Origin: an uncultured Anaerolineae bacterium
Lineage (GTDB): Bacteria; Chloroflexota; Anaerolineae; J036; Brachytrichaceae
Direction: 5' to 3'
Length of the DNA: 46,368 nucleotides
Assembly: GCA_938034415.1 (NCBI GenBank)
Contig: CALHLE010000012.1
Location: 1-46,368, forward strand
The notes beneath the pieces are model-generated. The model saw only the letters and a list, made by a program, of their open reading frames with translations. It ran no database searches and was not told where the DNA came from. Shown piece by piece: positions 1 through 9,048 of the stretch. Position 1 is the stretch's first letter; each line of letters begins with the position of its first letter. The position numbers and the translations under genes were made by a program.

Positions 1-41
1 CGTCATCGTTAATCTCACCACTTTCTAGCAGCGTCGAGATG

Positions 42-85
42 CCGCGCGGCAGTCAGGCCCGGAAGTGCGTTTGGCTGCCGCGCGG
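42..85. repeat. 11-bp inverted repeat with 22-nt loop
   Basis: CCGCGCGGCAG (42-52) is perfectly complementary to CTGCCGCGCGG (75-85). It lies just upstream of the truncated reading frame that starts at 123. It could be an old terminator hairpin or a protein-binding site. No T-run follows, so an intrinsic terminator is not supported. Confidence 0.45.
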
Positions 86-122
86 TGTTGCACAGAAGCG
101 CGATGCGCGTTAAAATGAAAGC

Positions 123-203
123 GTGAGAAACATAAAGGTCATCCTATCGTCATTATTGGTCGTTCTTTCTACATCATTCTCTGTGCAGTGGCGAGGGTGT
201 TAA
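123..203 (+). pseudogene. Truncated start of a secreted-protein gene
   Basis: A GTG start at 123 follows a TAAAAT hexamer (111-116) by 6 nt, the same arrangement seen before many intact genes here. The 26 codons encode two early basic residues (Arg2, Lys5) and a hydrophobic stretch (VILSSLLVVLS), as in a signal peptide, and then stop at 201-203. The frame ends where the minus-strand permease fragment also ends, so both look cut at one junction. The full protein cannot be identified. A chance short frame is possible, but promoter spacing plus signal-like start make a gene remnant more likely. Confidence 0.4.
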
Positions 204-598
204 TAATTCAGATCCAAGGGCGAGCCTTTGTGCTTCGCCGCTAAAATGCCTAACCACACCCCCAACGGCAAGCTAATTGCAATCGTAATGCCGCCCAAGA
301 TAAGCGTAGGCCCCCACACCCGCGCAATCAAATCCCGCACTCGCTCGGTTGGGCTAAAGAAGGAATAGCCAAAGTCGCCCTGAAGTGCATTGCTGACGTA
401 GGCAATATAGCGCTCGAATATTGAGCCGGTCATGCCGTATTTGCGCAAAATGTTCTCACGCTGGGCACCTTGCAGGGGCATCTGGTGTTCCTCAAATGGT
501 CCGCCAGGCACGCTATACATAATCACAAACGTTATGGCCGAGATGACACAGATCACGAAGATCAGCGACAGACACCGACGGATAACATACGCAACCAT
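200..598 (-). pseudogene. Truncated DppB/OppB-type ABC permease, N-terminal fragment
   Basis: The frame encodes 132 residues from MVAYVIRRC. It has a first membrane helix (about residues 8-30), the extracellular segment with 'VPGGPF' typical of dipeptide/oligopeptide/nickel permeases, and the start of a second helix near 'WGPTLILGGITIAISLPLG'. It stops after 'KHKGSPLDLNY'. Family members are about 300-340 residues, so more than half is missing, including the later helices and the EAA loop that contacts the ATPase. No continuation is visible in 1-200 on either strand. An upstream start at 667 would add 23 residues unlike the family. A working transporter is unlikely, since no partner genes are present. 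Either a deletion/rearrangement or a mis-join in the assembly would explain it. Confidence 0.75.
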
Positions 599-692
599 GT
601 AAGCAAGTTTTCTACCAGCCAGTGTGGGATTGGGTAGACAATCTAGAAAAGGCGCGGCAAAAGTCAAATGCTTCTCATCAGGTCATTGAGGA

Positions 693-738
693 GTCGGAAG
701 GTGGGAAGGTAGGAAGGTTAGGAAAGTAGCAAAGTTGG
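693..738. repeat. 8-nt short tandem repeat, about 5-6 units
   Basis: Successive octamers GTCGGAAG, GTGGGAAG, GTAGGAAG, GTTAGGAA, AGTAGCAA form a degenerate tandem array in the gap between the permease remnant and anmK-murQ. Similar 7-nt arrays lie in other gaps of this window (8973-9013, 23956-23983, 28541-28568), so it looks like a class of intergenic short tandem repeats rather than a gene part. Confidence 0.6.
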
Positions 739-795
739 TCAGCAATGCATCAGGGCATCTCTCGCGCTGCCTGGCAGCATCTGGCTGCTGCCGGC

Positions 796-801
796 TACAA
801 T
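796..801 (+). promoter_or_regulatory. -10 element of anmK-murQ (leaderless)
   Basis: TACAAT lies 7 nt before the ATG at 809. Transcription would start at or within a base or two of the start codon. No Shine-Dalgarno is visible and no convincing -35 is seen. Confidence 0.6.
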
Positions 802-808
802 CCCGACT

Positions 809-2899
809 ATGCGCGTCCTTGGTCTGATGTCCGGCACATCGGCGGATGGCGTGGACGCGGCGCTGGTCGAGCTGCGCGGCGCGCCGCCACACCTGTGTTG
901 GAAGTTGCTTCATCTAACCTCAATGCCCTACCCTGCCGATCTGCGCGCCGAGCTGTTTGCCTGCTTCCGCCCGGAAACCGGCACAGTGGATCGGTTATGC
1001 GCGCTCGATGTTGCGCTGGGCCGAGCGTTTGCCGATGCTGCGCAGGCGTGCATCCACGCCGCCGGCCTGCAACCGAGCGATGTTGATCTCATCGGTAGCC
1101 ACGGTCAGACACTTTGGCATATCCCCGCCGGCCCGCGCGCTTCAACATTGCAGCTGGGCGAAGCCGCCGTCATCGCTGAAGCCACCGGCATCCCTGTGGT
1201 CAGCAACTTTCGCGCGCGCGACATGGCCGCCGGGGGACAGGGCGCCCCGCTCGTTGCCTACGTGGATGCGCTGCTGTTGAGCGACGCGGCGCTCACCCGC
1301 ACGGCGCTCAACATCGGCGGCATCGCCAACTTCACCTACCTACCGCCTTATGGCGCATCGAGCGCAAACACGACGGACACGGGCGGCGCAGCGAGGGCGT
1401 TCGCCTTCGACACCGGCCCCGGCAACATGCTGATTGACGATGCCGTGCGGCGCCTGACCGACGGCGCGCAAAGCTACGACCGCGATGGAGCCATTGCCGC
1501 GCGCGGCCAAGTCCACGAAGGCCTCTTGTCCGAATTGATGGCGCACCCCTACCTGGCGCAGCGCCCGCCGAAGACTACCGGCCGCGAGATGTTCGGCGCC
1601 CAATTCGGCGCGCAGGTCTGGGCGCGCGGCATGGCGCTCGGCCTGAGTGGAGAAGACATCGTCGCCACACTCACGATGTTCACTGCGGCATCAATTGCCC
1701 AAGCGCACCGCGCCTTTCTGCCACGGCTCCCCGATGAAGTGATCGTCTCCGGCGGCGGCGCACGTAACGCAACCTTGATGCGCTTCCTAGCACAGGTGCT
1801 CACGCCGGCCCGCGTGCGCCTGTCGGATGAACTCGGTATGCCGGCTGAGGCCAAGGAGGCGATAGCCTTTGCCGTGCTGGCCTACGAAACGTGGCACGGA
1901 CGACCCGGCAACCTGCCCGCCGCGACCGGCGCGCGCCATCCGGTGGTGTTAGGCGATATCACGCCAGGGCGACGCGATTCTGCGATGCAGATAGCGCCCG
2001 TCCAGCAGGTCACCGAAGCCATCAACCCCAAGTCGCGCGAGATTGATCGCTTCAGCGCTTTAGAGATTGTTGATGTGATCAACGAGGAAGATCAGCGCGT
2101 CGCCGAGGCCGTTGCGACGCAGCGCGAGGCGCTCGCCCGGGCGATTGACGCCGTCGCCGAGCGCATGCGGCAGGGCGGCCGGCTGATCTACGTCGGCGCC
2201 GGCACGTCTGGTCGGCTAGGCGTTCTGGATGCCAGCGAGATGCCACCGACATACAACGCCCCACCGGGGCAGGTGATCGGCCTGATCGCCGGCGGGCCGG
2301 CGGCGCTGACGCGCGCTATCGAAGGCGCAGAGGACGACGCCGAACAGGGACGCGCCGACATCGCCGCTGTAGGCGTTGGCGCGCACGATTGCGTGATGGG
2401 CATCGCCGCCAGCGGCCACACGCCCTATGTGCTGGGCGCGCTGGCCGAAGCCAGGGCGCGCGGGGCGCTGACGCTGGGCCTGACATGCAACGCGGACACG
2501 CCGCTGCACCGCGCCGCCGACATCACCATCGCGCCGGTCGTCGGGCCGGAGGTCATCAGCGGCTCCACGCGGATGAAAGCCGGCACCGCCACCAAGCTCG
2601 TGCTGAACACACTCAGCACCGGCGTGATGGTCAAACTCGGCAAAACCTTCGGCAACTTGATGGTGGACCTACAAGCGACGAACAACAAACTGCGCGCGCG
2701 CGCGCAGCGTATCGTCGCTCAAGCATGTGGCATCGCGCCTGAGGCAGCCGCCCGTCTCCTTGCGCAGTGCAACGGCGAGGTGAAAACCGCTATCGTGTCT
2801 CACCTAGCACAAGTCACACCGGAACAAGCCCGCGCGCGATTGAGGAAGACAGACGGCGTCGTGCGAAAGGCGATCGAGAGGGGTGAGGGCAACTTATAG
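809..2899 (+). CDS. anmK-murQ: Fused anhydro-MurNAc kinase / MurNAc-6-P etherase
   Basis: A 696-residue bifunctional enzyme for recycling cell-wall sugar. Residues 1 to about 385 are AnmK, with the N-terminal ATPase motif [12 protein letters not shown] (5-16), 'GSHGQTLWH' and '[11 protein letters not shown]'. This half phosphorylates 1,6-anhydro-MurNAc to MurNAc-6-phosphate. Residues from about 398 are MurQ, opening with [15 protein letters not shown]. It carries the SIS-fold sugar-phosphate segment '[20 protein letters not shown]', including the catalytic Glu of DASE, and '[15 protein letters not shown]'. This half cleaves the lactyl ether to give GlcNAc-6-P. The two activities are consecutive, so the fusion can pass the intermediate directly. 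Each half is close to full family length and no internal stop or frameshift is seen. The start is set by the AnmK motif and the leaderless -10 at 796. It stands alone, with tRNAs downstream and no nagA or nagZ nearby. Confidence 0.95.
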   Translation: MRVLGLMSGTSADGVDAALVELRGAPPHLCWKLLHLTSMPYPADLRAELFACFRPETGTVDRLCALDVALGRAFADAAQACIHAAGLQPSDVDLIGSHGQTLWHIPAGPRASTLQLGEAAVIAEATGIPVVSNFRARDMAAGGQGAPLVAYVDALLLSDAALTRTALNIGGIANFTYLPPYGASSANTTDTGGAARAFAFDTGPGNMLIDDAVRRLTDGAQSYDRDGAIAARGQVHEGLLSELMAHPYLAQRPPKTTGREMFGAQFGAQVWARGMALGLSGEDIVATLTMFTAASIAQAHRAFLPRLPDEVIVSGGGARNATLMRFLAQVLTPARVRLSDELGMPAEAKEAIAFAVLAYETWHGRPGNLPAATGARHPVVLGDITPGRRDSAMQIAPVQQVTEAINPKSREIDRFSALEIVDVINEEDQRVAEAVATQREALARAIDAVAERMRQGGRLIYVGAGTSGRLGVLDASEMPPTYNAPPGQVIGLIAGGPAALTRAIEGAEDDAEQGRADIAAVGVGAHDCVMGIAASGHTPYVLGALAEARARGALTLGLTCNADTPLHRAADITIAPVVGPEVISGSTRMKAGTATKLVLNTLSTGVMVKLGKTFGNLMVDLQATNNKLRARAQRIVAQACGIAPEAAARLLAQCNGEVKTAIVSHLAQVTPEQARARLRKTDGVVRKAIERGEGNL

Positions 2900-2905
2900 T
2901 TGCCC
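2887..2905. terminator. Hairpin over the anmK-murQ stop codon
   Basis: GGGCAACT (2887-2894) pairs perfectly with AGTTGCCC (2898-2905) across a 3-nt loop, overlapping the stop codon. It lies between the converging anmK-murQ and tRNA-Ser genes. Only a weak T-run follows (CTTG), so a bidirectional terminator is plausible but not certain. Confidence 0.4.
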
Positions 2906-2911
2906 TTGCAG

Positions 2912-3000
2912 CGGGGAGACAGGGATTCGAACCCTGGGTCCAGTTTTACCCGGACAACCGCTTAGCAGGCGGCTCCGTTCGTCCACTCCGGCACCTCCCC
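2912..3000 (-). tRNA. tRNA-Ser (anticodon GCU)
   Basis: The minus strand folds as a class II tRNA of 89 nt. The acceptor stem GGGGAGG/TCTCCCC is followed by discriminator G, and the T arm is CAGGG-TTCGAAT-CCCTG. The anticodon loop CTGCTAA gives GCT (reads AGC/AGU), and there is a long variable arm typical of serine. CCA is not encoded. Confidence 0.95.
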
Positions 3001-3090
3001 AGAGGTCAGATTATCAGCGCTTTAGCCATGTCAAAGGGTCAGCTCTTCCGATTACGGGGCGCGTGACCTTTTGGCAGCCTGAGCCTCCGA

Positions 3091-3178
3091 CGGAAAGGGT
3101 GAGATTCGAACTCACGGTGACGCTAAGCGCCACAGCGGTTTTCAAGACCGCCGCCTTAAACCACTCGGCCACCTTTCC
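3091..3178 (-). tRNA. tRNA-Ser (anticodon UGA)
   Basis: An 88-nt class II tRNA on the minus strand. The acceptor is GGAAAGG/CCTTTCC with discriminator G. The anticodon loop reads TTGAAAA with anticodon TGA (UCN codons), with a long variable arm and T loop TTCGAAT. It lies 90 nt upstream (in its own direction) of the GCU tRNA-Ser, so the two may be co-transcribed. Confidence 0.95.
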
Positions 3179-3282
3179 TCTTGGTCGCTGACTGAACGCC
3201 AGCGGGAGCTTATCTTAGCACAAAATGCTAGAATTCTCATTGCTGATGCGCGTGGCGAGCGATAAGTCGCCGGTTCATCTGT

Positions 3283-3367
3283 GGGGCGGTGGCGAAATGG
3301 CAGACGCCGAAGACTTAAAATCTTCTGCTGCGAGAGCAGCGTGTGGGTTCGAGTCCCACCCGCCCTA
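3283..3367 (+). tRNA. tRNA-Leu (anticodon UAA)
   Basis: An 85-nt class II tRNA. The acceptor GGGGCGG/CCGCCCT includes a terminal G-U pair, with discriminator A. Anticodon stem GAAGA/TCTTC encloses CTTAAAA, anticodon TAA. A variable arm (CTGCTGCGAGAGCAGCG region) and the T arm GTGGG-TTCGAGT-CCCAC follow. A TAGAAT hexamer at 3229-3234 may serve as its -10. It is divergent from the tRNA-Ser pair and runs toward the ppk gene end. Confidence 0.95.
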
Positions 3368-3398
3368 TTGACCCAGAGCAGACGGCCAGCCGACGGCG

Positions 3399-5462
3399 TC
3401 AATCGCAGCCGGCGTCCAGCAGCTTGAGCTGGCTGTTGATTTCTCGCTCGCCCTGCCCCCGGCTGACGAAGATATACGAGCCGTCCGGCTGCATCACCCG
3501 CGCCTTGACGTTGTCGCGCAGGCCCAGATCGAGAATCTCGACCTTGATCCGCTGCTTGATGGATGGATCGAGGATGGGATAGACCGTTTCGACGCGCCGG
3601 TCGAGGTTGCGCTCCATCAGATCGGCACTGCCGGAGTAGATCTCCTCGTCGCCGTTGTTGCGGAAGTAATACACCCGGCTGTGCTCCAGGAAGCGGCCGA
3701 CGATGCTGACCACGCGGATGTTTTCGCTCAGGTTCGGCACACCCGGCCGCAGCGAGCACATGCCGCGCACGAGCAAATCCACCTTTACGCCTGCCTGCGA
3801 CGCGCGGTATAGCAAGCCGATCATCTCCGGATCCACGAGCTGGTTCACTTTGAAGATCAGGTGGCCGCCGCCATGCCGCAAATGATGCTCTATCTCGCGC
3901 TCGATCAGCTCGGTCATTCGCCTGCGCAATGTCACTGGCGCGACCAGCAGCCGGCGATACGACTTTTGCTTGAAGTAGCCGGTGAGGTTGTTGAACAGTT
4001 CGGCCGCGTCCTGACCGATCTCCGGGTCACAAGTGAACAGGCCAAGATCAGTATAGACGCGCGCGGTGCTGGCATTGTAATTGCCGGTGCTCAAGTGGAC
4101 GTAGCGGCGGATTTCGTCATCGGGATCGCGCCGCACAACCATGCAGACCTTGGCATGCACTTTGTAACCGGGCAATCCATAGACCACATGCACGCCCACC
4201 TCTTCCAGCGCGCGCGTCCACTGAATGTTGTTCTCTTCGTCAAAGCGCGCCTTCAGTTCCACCAGCACAGCGACCTGCTTGCCATTCATGACCGCCTCCA
4301 TGAGCGCCTCGACGATCGGCGAGTTCGAGCCGACGCGATACAACGTCTGCTTAATGGCAAGCACATGGGGATCGCGCGCGGCGGCGCGCACGAACTCCAC
4401 CACCGGCGCAAACGAATCGTAGGGGTGATGCAACAGCACATCGCCGCGCCGGATGTGCGCGAAGATGTCGTCGCAATTGTCCAGGCCGTGAGGGATGCGC
4501 GGCACCAGCGGCGGGTCTTTCAGCTCCGGCAACGGCAAGCGATGCAGCTCCCACAAACTGCTCAAGTCCAACGGGCCGTTTAGCGGAAACACCTCGTCGT
4601 CAGAGAGATTGAGGTTCTCGGTGAGGATGTCGCACACCGCCGCCGGCATATCGTGCACGACTTCCAATCGCACCACGCGGCCAAAGCGACGATCCTTTAT
4701 CGAGCGCTCAACGGTTGAGCGCAGATCGGCGGCTTCATCCTCCTGAATCTCGATGTCGGCGTCGCGCGTCACGCGAAAGGCATAGGTGCCGACGATGTCC
4801 ATATCCGGAAAGAGTGCGCTGATGTTCGCCGCGATGATCTGATCCAGCCACACAAAGCAGCGCTCACACGGCGCGTCCCCAGCGCAATCGTTCAGCGGGA
4901 AGAAGCGGGGCAGCGAAGGCGGCACCTTGACCCGCGCGAAATGCAAACGACCGCGCAAGCCTCGAATGACGACGGCCAGGCTGAGGCTGAGGTTGCTGAT
5001 GTGGGGGAAGGGATGCGCCGGATCCACGGCCAGCGGCGTGAGGATGGGAAAGACGGTGCGGTGAAAATACGCCGTCGCCGTAGCGCGCTGCTCGTCGGTC
5101 AGCTCGTTCCAATCCAGCACACAGACGCCATGATTCGCCAACTCCGGCCGGATCACGTCGCACCAAGTGCGCAGATGCTCCGCTTGCAACGCGCGCACGC
5201 GCTCGTTCACCAGCGCCAACGTCTGCGCCGGCGGAATCCCTTCCGGCCCTGGCCGAGTGATCCCCGCCATCACCTGCTCGCGCAGCCCTGCAACGCGAAT
5301 CATGAAAAACTCGTCCAGGTTGGTTGCGAAGATGGCCAGGAACTTGGCGCGTTCAAGCAGCGGGTGGGTGGGATCTTGCGCTTCCTGCAGCACACGCCGG
5401 TTGAACTCCAGCCAGCTCAATTCGCGGTTGATCAACTGCCCCGAAAGATTCGCCGCTGTCAT
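3399..5462 (-). CDS. ppk1: Polyphosphate kinase 1
   Basis: Encodes PPK1, 687 residues, near the family norm of about 690-720. It reversibly transfers the ATP gamma-phosphate to inorganic polyphosphate for phosphate and energy storage. The N-terminal domain opens 'INRELSWLEFNRRVLQEA' and has 'NLDEFFMIRVAGLREQV', as in PPK1. The phosphotransfer region carries 'GYKVHAKVCMVV', whose His is the expected phospho-acceptor, then 'HLSTGNYNASTARVYTDLGLFT'. The C-terminal part has 'SADLMERNLDRRVE'. I place the start at ATG 5462 rather than 5498, because a TACAAT -10 (complement of 5471-5476) lies 8 nt upstream and the family homology begins right after it. The gene is divergent from prmA across 69 bp. 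No ppx or pst genes are nearby. Confidence 0.97.
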   Translation of the reverse strand: MTAANLSGQLINRELSWLEFNRRVLQEAQDPTHPLLERAKFLAIFATNLDEFFMIRVAGLREQVMAGITRPGPEGIPPAQTLALVNERVRALQAEHLRTWCDVIRPELANHGVCVLDWNELTDEQRATATAYFHRTVFPILTPLAVDPAHPFPHISNLSLSLAVVIRGLRGRLHFARVKVPPSLPRFFPLNDCAGDAPCERCFVWLDQIIAANISALFPDMDIVGTYAFRVTRDADIEIQEDEAADLRSTVERSIKDRRFGRVVRLEVVHDMPAAVCDILTENLNLSDDEVFPLNGPLDLSSLWELHRLPLPELKDPPLVPRIPHGLDNCDDIFAHIRRGDVLLHHPYDSFAPVVEFVRAAARDPHVLAIKQTLYRVGSNSPIVEALMEAVMNGKQVAVLVELKARFDEENNIQWTRALEEVGVHVVYGLPGYKVHAKVCMVVRRDPDDEIRRYVHLSTGNYNASTARVYTDLGLFTCDPEIGQDAAELFNNLTGYFKQKSYRRLLVAPVTLRRRMTELIEREIEHHLRHGGGHLIFKVNQLVDPEMIGLLYRASQAGVKVDLLVRGMCSLRPGVPNLSENIRVVSIVGRFLEHSRVYYFRNNGDEEIYSGSADLMERNLDRRVETVYPILDPSIKQRIKVEILDLGLRDNVKARVMQPDGSYIFVSRGQGEREINSQLKLLDAGCD

Positions 5463-5470
5463 GGCGCCAG

Positions 5471-5476
5471 ATTGTA
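5471..5476 (-). promoter_or_regulatory. -10 element of ppk1 (leaderless)
   Basis: TACAAT on the minus strand, 8 nt before ATG 5462. It supports the shorter ppk1 start. It overlaps the coding region of the longer alternative start at 5498, which is therefore disfavoured. Confidence 0.55.
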
Positions 5477-5518
5477 GCGGAGCGCGCCTTGAGGGCATGC
5501 GCAGCGCTGCCTTCTTGT

Positions 5519-5524
5519 TACACT
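5519..5524 (+). promoter_or_regulatory. -10 element of prmA (leaderless)
   Basis: TACACT is 1 nt before ATG 5526 and 7 nt before the in-frame ATG 5532. The 7-nt spacing matches other genes of the window, so it points to 5532 as the used start. Confidence 0.5.
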
Positions 5525-5531
5525 CATGGCA

Positions 5532-6467
5532 ATGGTCAATCGCTGGCTGGAACTCAGCCTTGAAACCGATGCCGAATTAGCTGAGGCAATTAGCGAGGCG
5601 ATCTTCCCCTACGTCGAGGGCGGCGTGGCTCTTGAGCAGACTCACCGGCAACAACCGGGCGGTGAAATCGCCGACCGTTGGGAGGACGAGCGCGTCGAAG
5701 GGCCGATCATCGTGCGTGCCTACTTGCCCGACGATGAAACGCTGGCCGAGCGCAAGCGCAAAGTTGAAGAAGCGCTCGCCTACCTGAACATGGTGCGGCC
5801 CACGCCACAGCCGGCCTATCGCATCGTCGCCCAGTCGGACTGGGCCGACGCATGGAAGGCATCGTTCAAACCGCTGCGCATCGGCCGGCGCATCCTGATC
5901 CGCCCATCGTGGATGGAAGACGCGTCGCCCGGCGACGCCGCGGATCGCGACGTCGTCATCGCGCTCGATCCCGGCATGGCGTTCGGCACCGGCCTGCATC
6001 CCACCACACAACTGTGCGCCGCCGCGATGGAAGACTATGTCCAACCCGGCATGCGCGTCCTCGACGTAGGCAGCGGTTCCGGCATCCTCTCGATTCTGGC
6101 CGCTAAACTAGGCGCGCGCGAGGTCGTGGGCGTGGATACCGATGATGAAGCCGTGCGCGTCGGCCGCGAGAACGTCCTGGCCAACGGCGTAGCAGACCGC
6201 GTGACGATCGCGCATGGCTCTCACGAGGTCGCCCATGGCGTCTATGATCTAGTTGTGGCGAACATCCTGGCCGGCGTGATCATTCGCATGTTGGCCGAAG
6301 GGCTGGCCTCGCGCGCGCCGCGGTTCATCTTCTCCGGCATCTTGGACGCGCAAGCCACAGACGTGGCGCGCGCAGCCGAGGCAGCGGGGTTATCCATCGT
6401 AGAGCAGCGAGCGATAGATGACTGGATATGTCTGGTGTGCGCCAGGCGTGGTGAGCAGAAAAGGTAG
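5532..6467 (+). CDS. prmA: Ribosomal protein L11 methyltransferase
   Basis: A 311-residue SAM-dependent methyltransferase that trimethylates ribosomal protein L11 in the cytoplasm. An N-terminal substrate-recognition domain (RWLELSLETDAEL...) is joined to a Rossmann-fold domain. That domain opens with 'DPGMAFGTGLHPTTQLC', a PrmA signature, followed by SAM motif I 'VLDVGSGSGILSILAAKLG', 'VVGVDTDDEAV' and motif IV 'DLVVANILAGVI'. It ends with 'DWICLVCARR', like the family C-terminus. ATG 5526 is possible, but ATG 5532 has the typical 7-nt spacing from the -10. The gene is convergent with infA. Confidence 0.95.
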   Translation: MVNRWLELSLETDAELAEAISEAIFPYVEGGVALEQTHRQQPGGEIADRWEDERVEGPIIVRAYLPDDETLAERKRKVEEALAYLNMVRPTPQPAYRIVAQSDWADAWKASFKPLRIGRRILIRPSWMEDASPGDAADRDVVIALDPGMAFGTGLHPTTQLCAAAMEDYVQPGMRVLDVGSGSGILSILAAKLGAREVVGVDTDDEAVRVGRENVLANGVADRVTIAHGSHEVAHGVYDLVVANILAGVIIRMLAEGLASRAPRFIFSGILDAQATDVARAAEAAGLSIVEQRAIDDWICLVCARRGEQKR

Positions 6468-6518
6468 CGCGCGACGCGCCCTCCTCAACAGGCTGCGTTG
6501 CCGCGAAGGAAGCGGGCT

Positions 6519-6785
6519 TCAGGCGGGCATATTCTCGCGGCCGGTGCGCAAGCGGTAGGAGATGCGCCCGCGCGTCAGGTCGTACGGCGAAAGTTCTACG
6601 CGCACGCGGTCACCGAGCAAAATACGAATGTAGTTCTTGCGCATCTTGCCGGACAGCGTAGTCAACACCTGGTGGCCGTTGTCCAGTTGCACCTTGAACA
6701 TGGTGCCCGGCAACGCCTCGATGACTTCGCCCTCGACTTGAATCACGTCTTCCTTTTGCTTCTGCTCTCGATCTTTCTTAGCCAT
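6519..6785 (-). CDS. infA: Translation initiation factor IF-1
   Basis: An 88-residue IF-1 with the single OB fold: '[31 protein letters not shown]', '[33 protein letters not shown]'. It binds the 30S A site with IF-2 and IF-3. The N-terminus [12 protein letters not shown] is longer and more charged than the usual MAKEDVIE form. The start at 6785 is fixed by a strong Shine-Dalgarno (GAGAGGAGGG) 3-4 nt upstream, so the frame from 6854 is too long. It is not in a ribosomal protein cluster here but stands alone, tail to tail with prmA. Confidence 0.96.
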   Translation of the reverse strand: MAKKDREQKQKEDVIQVEGEVIEALPGTMFKVQLDNGHQVLTTLSGKMRKNYIRILLGDRVRVELSPYDLTRGRISYRLRTGRENMPA

Positions 6786-6964
6786 TCGCCCTCCTCTCAC
6801 CAAGAAAGGCGAAGCATTTGCACTGCGCTCCCGCCGGCCAAGACTACGCCGCAAACGCTCCGCCTCTGCTATCTAAAAAACCCTAAAGCGAGCTAGCCGG
6901 AATTATAGGCTCTTGTAAAATCACCGTCAATCAACGCCTTTCGCTCAATTGCCACCAACATCGC

Positions 6965-7981
6965 ATGAATAGCACCCCTCCCCCACCCCGAATGCGCGTC
7001 GCGCTGTATTTGCAAGACGCCCATCCCATTCGTGAAGGGATGCAATATGCCCAATACGCTGAACAACGCGGGTTCGAGGCCGTGTGGCAAGCCGAATCGC
7101 GCCTGGTGCGCGACGCGATTGTGCCGATGGCCGCCTTCGCCGCCGTCACCGAGCGCATCAAGATCGGCAGCGGCGTGATTAACAATTGGACGCGCAACAT
7201 CGGCCTGTTGGCTGCGACGTTGCTAACCCTAGACGACTTGGCGCCGAATCGGATCATCTGCGGCATCGGCGCGTGGTGGGATCCGCTGGCCAAGAACGTC
7301 GGCATCGAACGGCGCAAGCCGCTCACTGCCATGCGCGAGACGGTCGAGGTGCTGCGCCGCCTGCTGCGCATGGAGCGGGTCACCTTTCACGGCGAATTCC
7401 ATCACGTGGAAGGCATCGAGCTGGACGTGGTGCACGGCCGGCGCGAGCCGCGCAACGTGCCCATCTACATCGGCGCTACCGGCGACCAGATGATGGAGCT
7501 GACCGGCGAGATCGCCGACGGCGTCGTGCTCAACTATTGCGTGCCGCCGGAATACAACGACCGAGCGATGGAGCTGCTCGACAAGGGCGCCAAGAAAGTT
7601 GGGCGACGGGTCGAGGATCTCGACCGGCCGCAATTGGTGGTGTGCGCCGTCAACCACGACCGAAAGAAGGCCATTGAGGACGCTAAGGAACTCCTCACGC
7701 AGTATCTCGCCCAACAGCCGCACATCGCCAAAGCCAGCGGCGTCAGCGACGACATCGTAAAGCGCGTGCAATCCATCCTCGGCTGGCCGGCCACCAAGGA
7801 ACAGGTGCATGAGGCGATGCAGTTCGTGCCGGATGAGTTCGTGCTGCGCATTTCGGCCACCGGCACGCCGGAAGAAGCGCGCGCCAAGGTGCAGGAATAC
7901 ATCCGGCGCGGATGCACCTGCCCGATCCTGTATCCGATGAGCGACGCCCGGCTGATGATTGACACGTTCGCGCAGGCATAA
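6965..7981 (+). CDS. LLM-class F420-dependent oxidoreductase
   Basis: A 338-residue TIM-barrel protein of the bacterial luciferase-like monooxygenase family, closest in style to F420-dependent reductases such as Mer. It has '[34 protein letters not shown]', '[19 protein letters not shown]' (the non-prolyl cis-peptide region of F420-binding members), '[16 protein letters not shown]', '[12 protein letters not shown]' and '[27 protein letters not shown]'. The substrate cannot be read from sequence and no F420 biosynthesis gene is in the window. The N-terminal 'MNSTPPPP' is non-conserved, so a start at ATG 6992 (MRVALYL) is also possible. No SD is seen at either start. It is isolated between infA (divergent) and degV. 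Confidence 0.85.
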   Translation: MNSTPPPPRMRVALYLQDAHPIREGMQYAQYAEQRGFEAVWQAESRLVRDAIVPMAAFAAVTERIKIGSGVINNWTRNIGLLAATLLTLDDLAPNRIICGIGAWWDPLAKNVGIERRKPLTAMRETVEVLRRLLRMERVTFHGEFHHVEGIELDVVHGRREPRNVPIYIGATGDQMMELTGEIADGVVLNYCVPPEYNDRAMELLDKGAKKVGRRVEDLDRPQLVVCAVNHDRKKAIEDAKELLTQYLAQQPHIAKASGVSDDIVKRVQSILGWPATKEQVHEAMQFVPDEFVLRISATGTPEEARAKVQEYIRRGCTCPILYPMSDARLMIDTFAQA

Positions 7982-8040
7982 GCGCCCTACGCGCCACGAC
8001 GCTGCTTAAGGCTGCGAGTGAATTCAGTCAGGCGAAGGTG

Positions 8041-8071
<31 letters not shown>

Positions 8072-8090
8072 TCGAAATGGGTTCTTAGCG

Positions 8091-8939
8091 GTGGTTAAAG
8101 TAGTGACCGATTCCACCTGCGACGTTCCGGCGGACATTGTGAAGCGCTTGGGCATCACCGTCCTGCCGATGATCGTCGAGGTAGACGGCGTGACCCATCA
8201 AGACGGCGTGACCCTCACCCGCGAGCAGTTCTACGCCAATCTGCCAAGCTACGCCAGTTTCCCCAAGACGGCTGCTGCCTCGCCTGAGCTGTTCGCAGAT
8301 GCCTACCGCGCCGCGCGTGCCGCCGGCGCAGATGGGGTAGTCTCGGTGCACATCGCCCGCACCGTCAGCGGCGTGTGCAACGCAGCCGAGCTGGCCGCGT
8401 CCGAAGCCGCCAACGCCGGCATCCCTGTGCGCGTGGTGGATTCCGGCTCGATGACCATGGGGCTGGGCTGGTTAGTCATCACAGCCGCTGAGATGGCGCA
8501 ACAAGGGGCGACGTTGGGCGAGATCGTCTCGGCGCTGGAAGCGATGAAGCAGCGCATCCGCATCCTGGCGATGGCCGACACGCTGAAATACCTCCGCAAG
8601 AGCGGGCGGGTGTCGTCGCTCACCGCCGGCATCGGCGAACTGCTCCAGATCAAGCTGCTGATCGAACTCAAGCAGGGCGCCATCACTCAATTGGATCGCG
8701 TGCGCACGCGCGGGCGCGGCGTGGAGCGCCTGATGGAAGAGGTGCGCAGGACGCCGGGCGCTCCCCGTTGTTTCTCCATCGTCTACACCGGCGGCGACCA
8801 GGCGAGCGACATCGCCCGCATTCGGCGTGAGTTGGAGCCAATCGCCCCAATTGAGCCGCCGATCCCTGTGCTCGTCACGCCGGTCATCGGCGCGCACTTC
8901 GGGCCGATGGGCCTTGGCGTGGTCATCGTAAACGAGTAG
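8091..8939 (+). CDS. DegV family fatty-acid-binding protein
   Basis: A 282-residue protein starting at GTG 8091 (VVKVVTDSTCDVPADIV). The opening 'VTDSTCDVP' is the DegV signature, followed by 'GVTLTREQFYANL', 'KTAAASPELFADAYRAA' and 'LADTLKYLRKSGRVSS'-like 'MADTLKYLRKSGRVSSLTAGIGELLQIKLLIEL'. Known members bind a fatty acid and serve as FakB partners for fatty-acid kinase. No fakA is in the window, so that role is inference. An ATG at 8040 would add 17 residues that run through a palindromic repeat and do not match the family. No strong SD is seen. Confidence 0.9.
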   Translation: MVKVVTDSTCDVPADIVKRLGITVLPMIVEVDGVTHQDGVTLTREQFYANLPSYASFPKTAAASPELFADAYRAARAAGADGVVSVHIARTVSGVCNAAELAASEAANAGIPVRVVDSGSMTMGLGWLVITAAEMAQQGATLGEIVSALEAMKQRIRILAMADTLKYLRKSGRVSSLTAGIGELLQIKLLIELKQGAITQLDRVRTRGRGVERLMEEVRRTPGAPRCFSIVYTGGDQASDIARIRRELEPIAPIEPPIPVLVTPVIGAHFGPMGLGVVIVNE

Positions 8940-8946
8940 CCGCGCG

Positions 8947-8952
8947 TATAAT
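8947..8952 (+). promoter_or_regulatory. Probable -10 for recG
   Basis: A consensus TATAAT lies just after the degV stop, about 97 nt before the preferred recG start at 9049. The transcript would carry a leader containing the short tandem repeats at 8973-9013. Confidence 0.45.
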
Positions 8953-8972
8953 CTCGGCAAATTACGCATCCA

Positions 8973-9013
8973 AGTTGCGTGTTAGGCATTGCGCATCGCA
9001 CATCACGTGATGC
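8973..9013. repeat. Degenerate 7-nt tandem repeats before recG
   Basis: Heptamer-like units TTGCGTG, TTAGGCA, TTGCGCA, TCGCACA, TCACGTG run in succession and include the palindrome ATCACGTGAT. The longer recG start (ATG 8989) falls inside this array and would translate it, which is why I prefer ATG 9049. Confidence 0.4.
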
Positions 9014-9048
9014 GCGCGCCGCGCGATGGGCTACACGCTTTGCGCGCC

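Noticed and set aside
2883-3191. A 102-codon frame over the two tRNA-Ser genes
   Set aside because: Both tRNAs fold completely on the opposite strand; the frame is chance.
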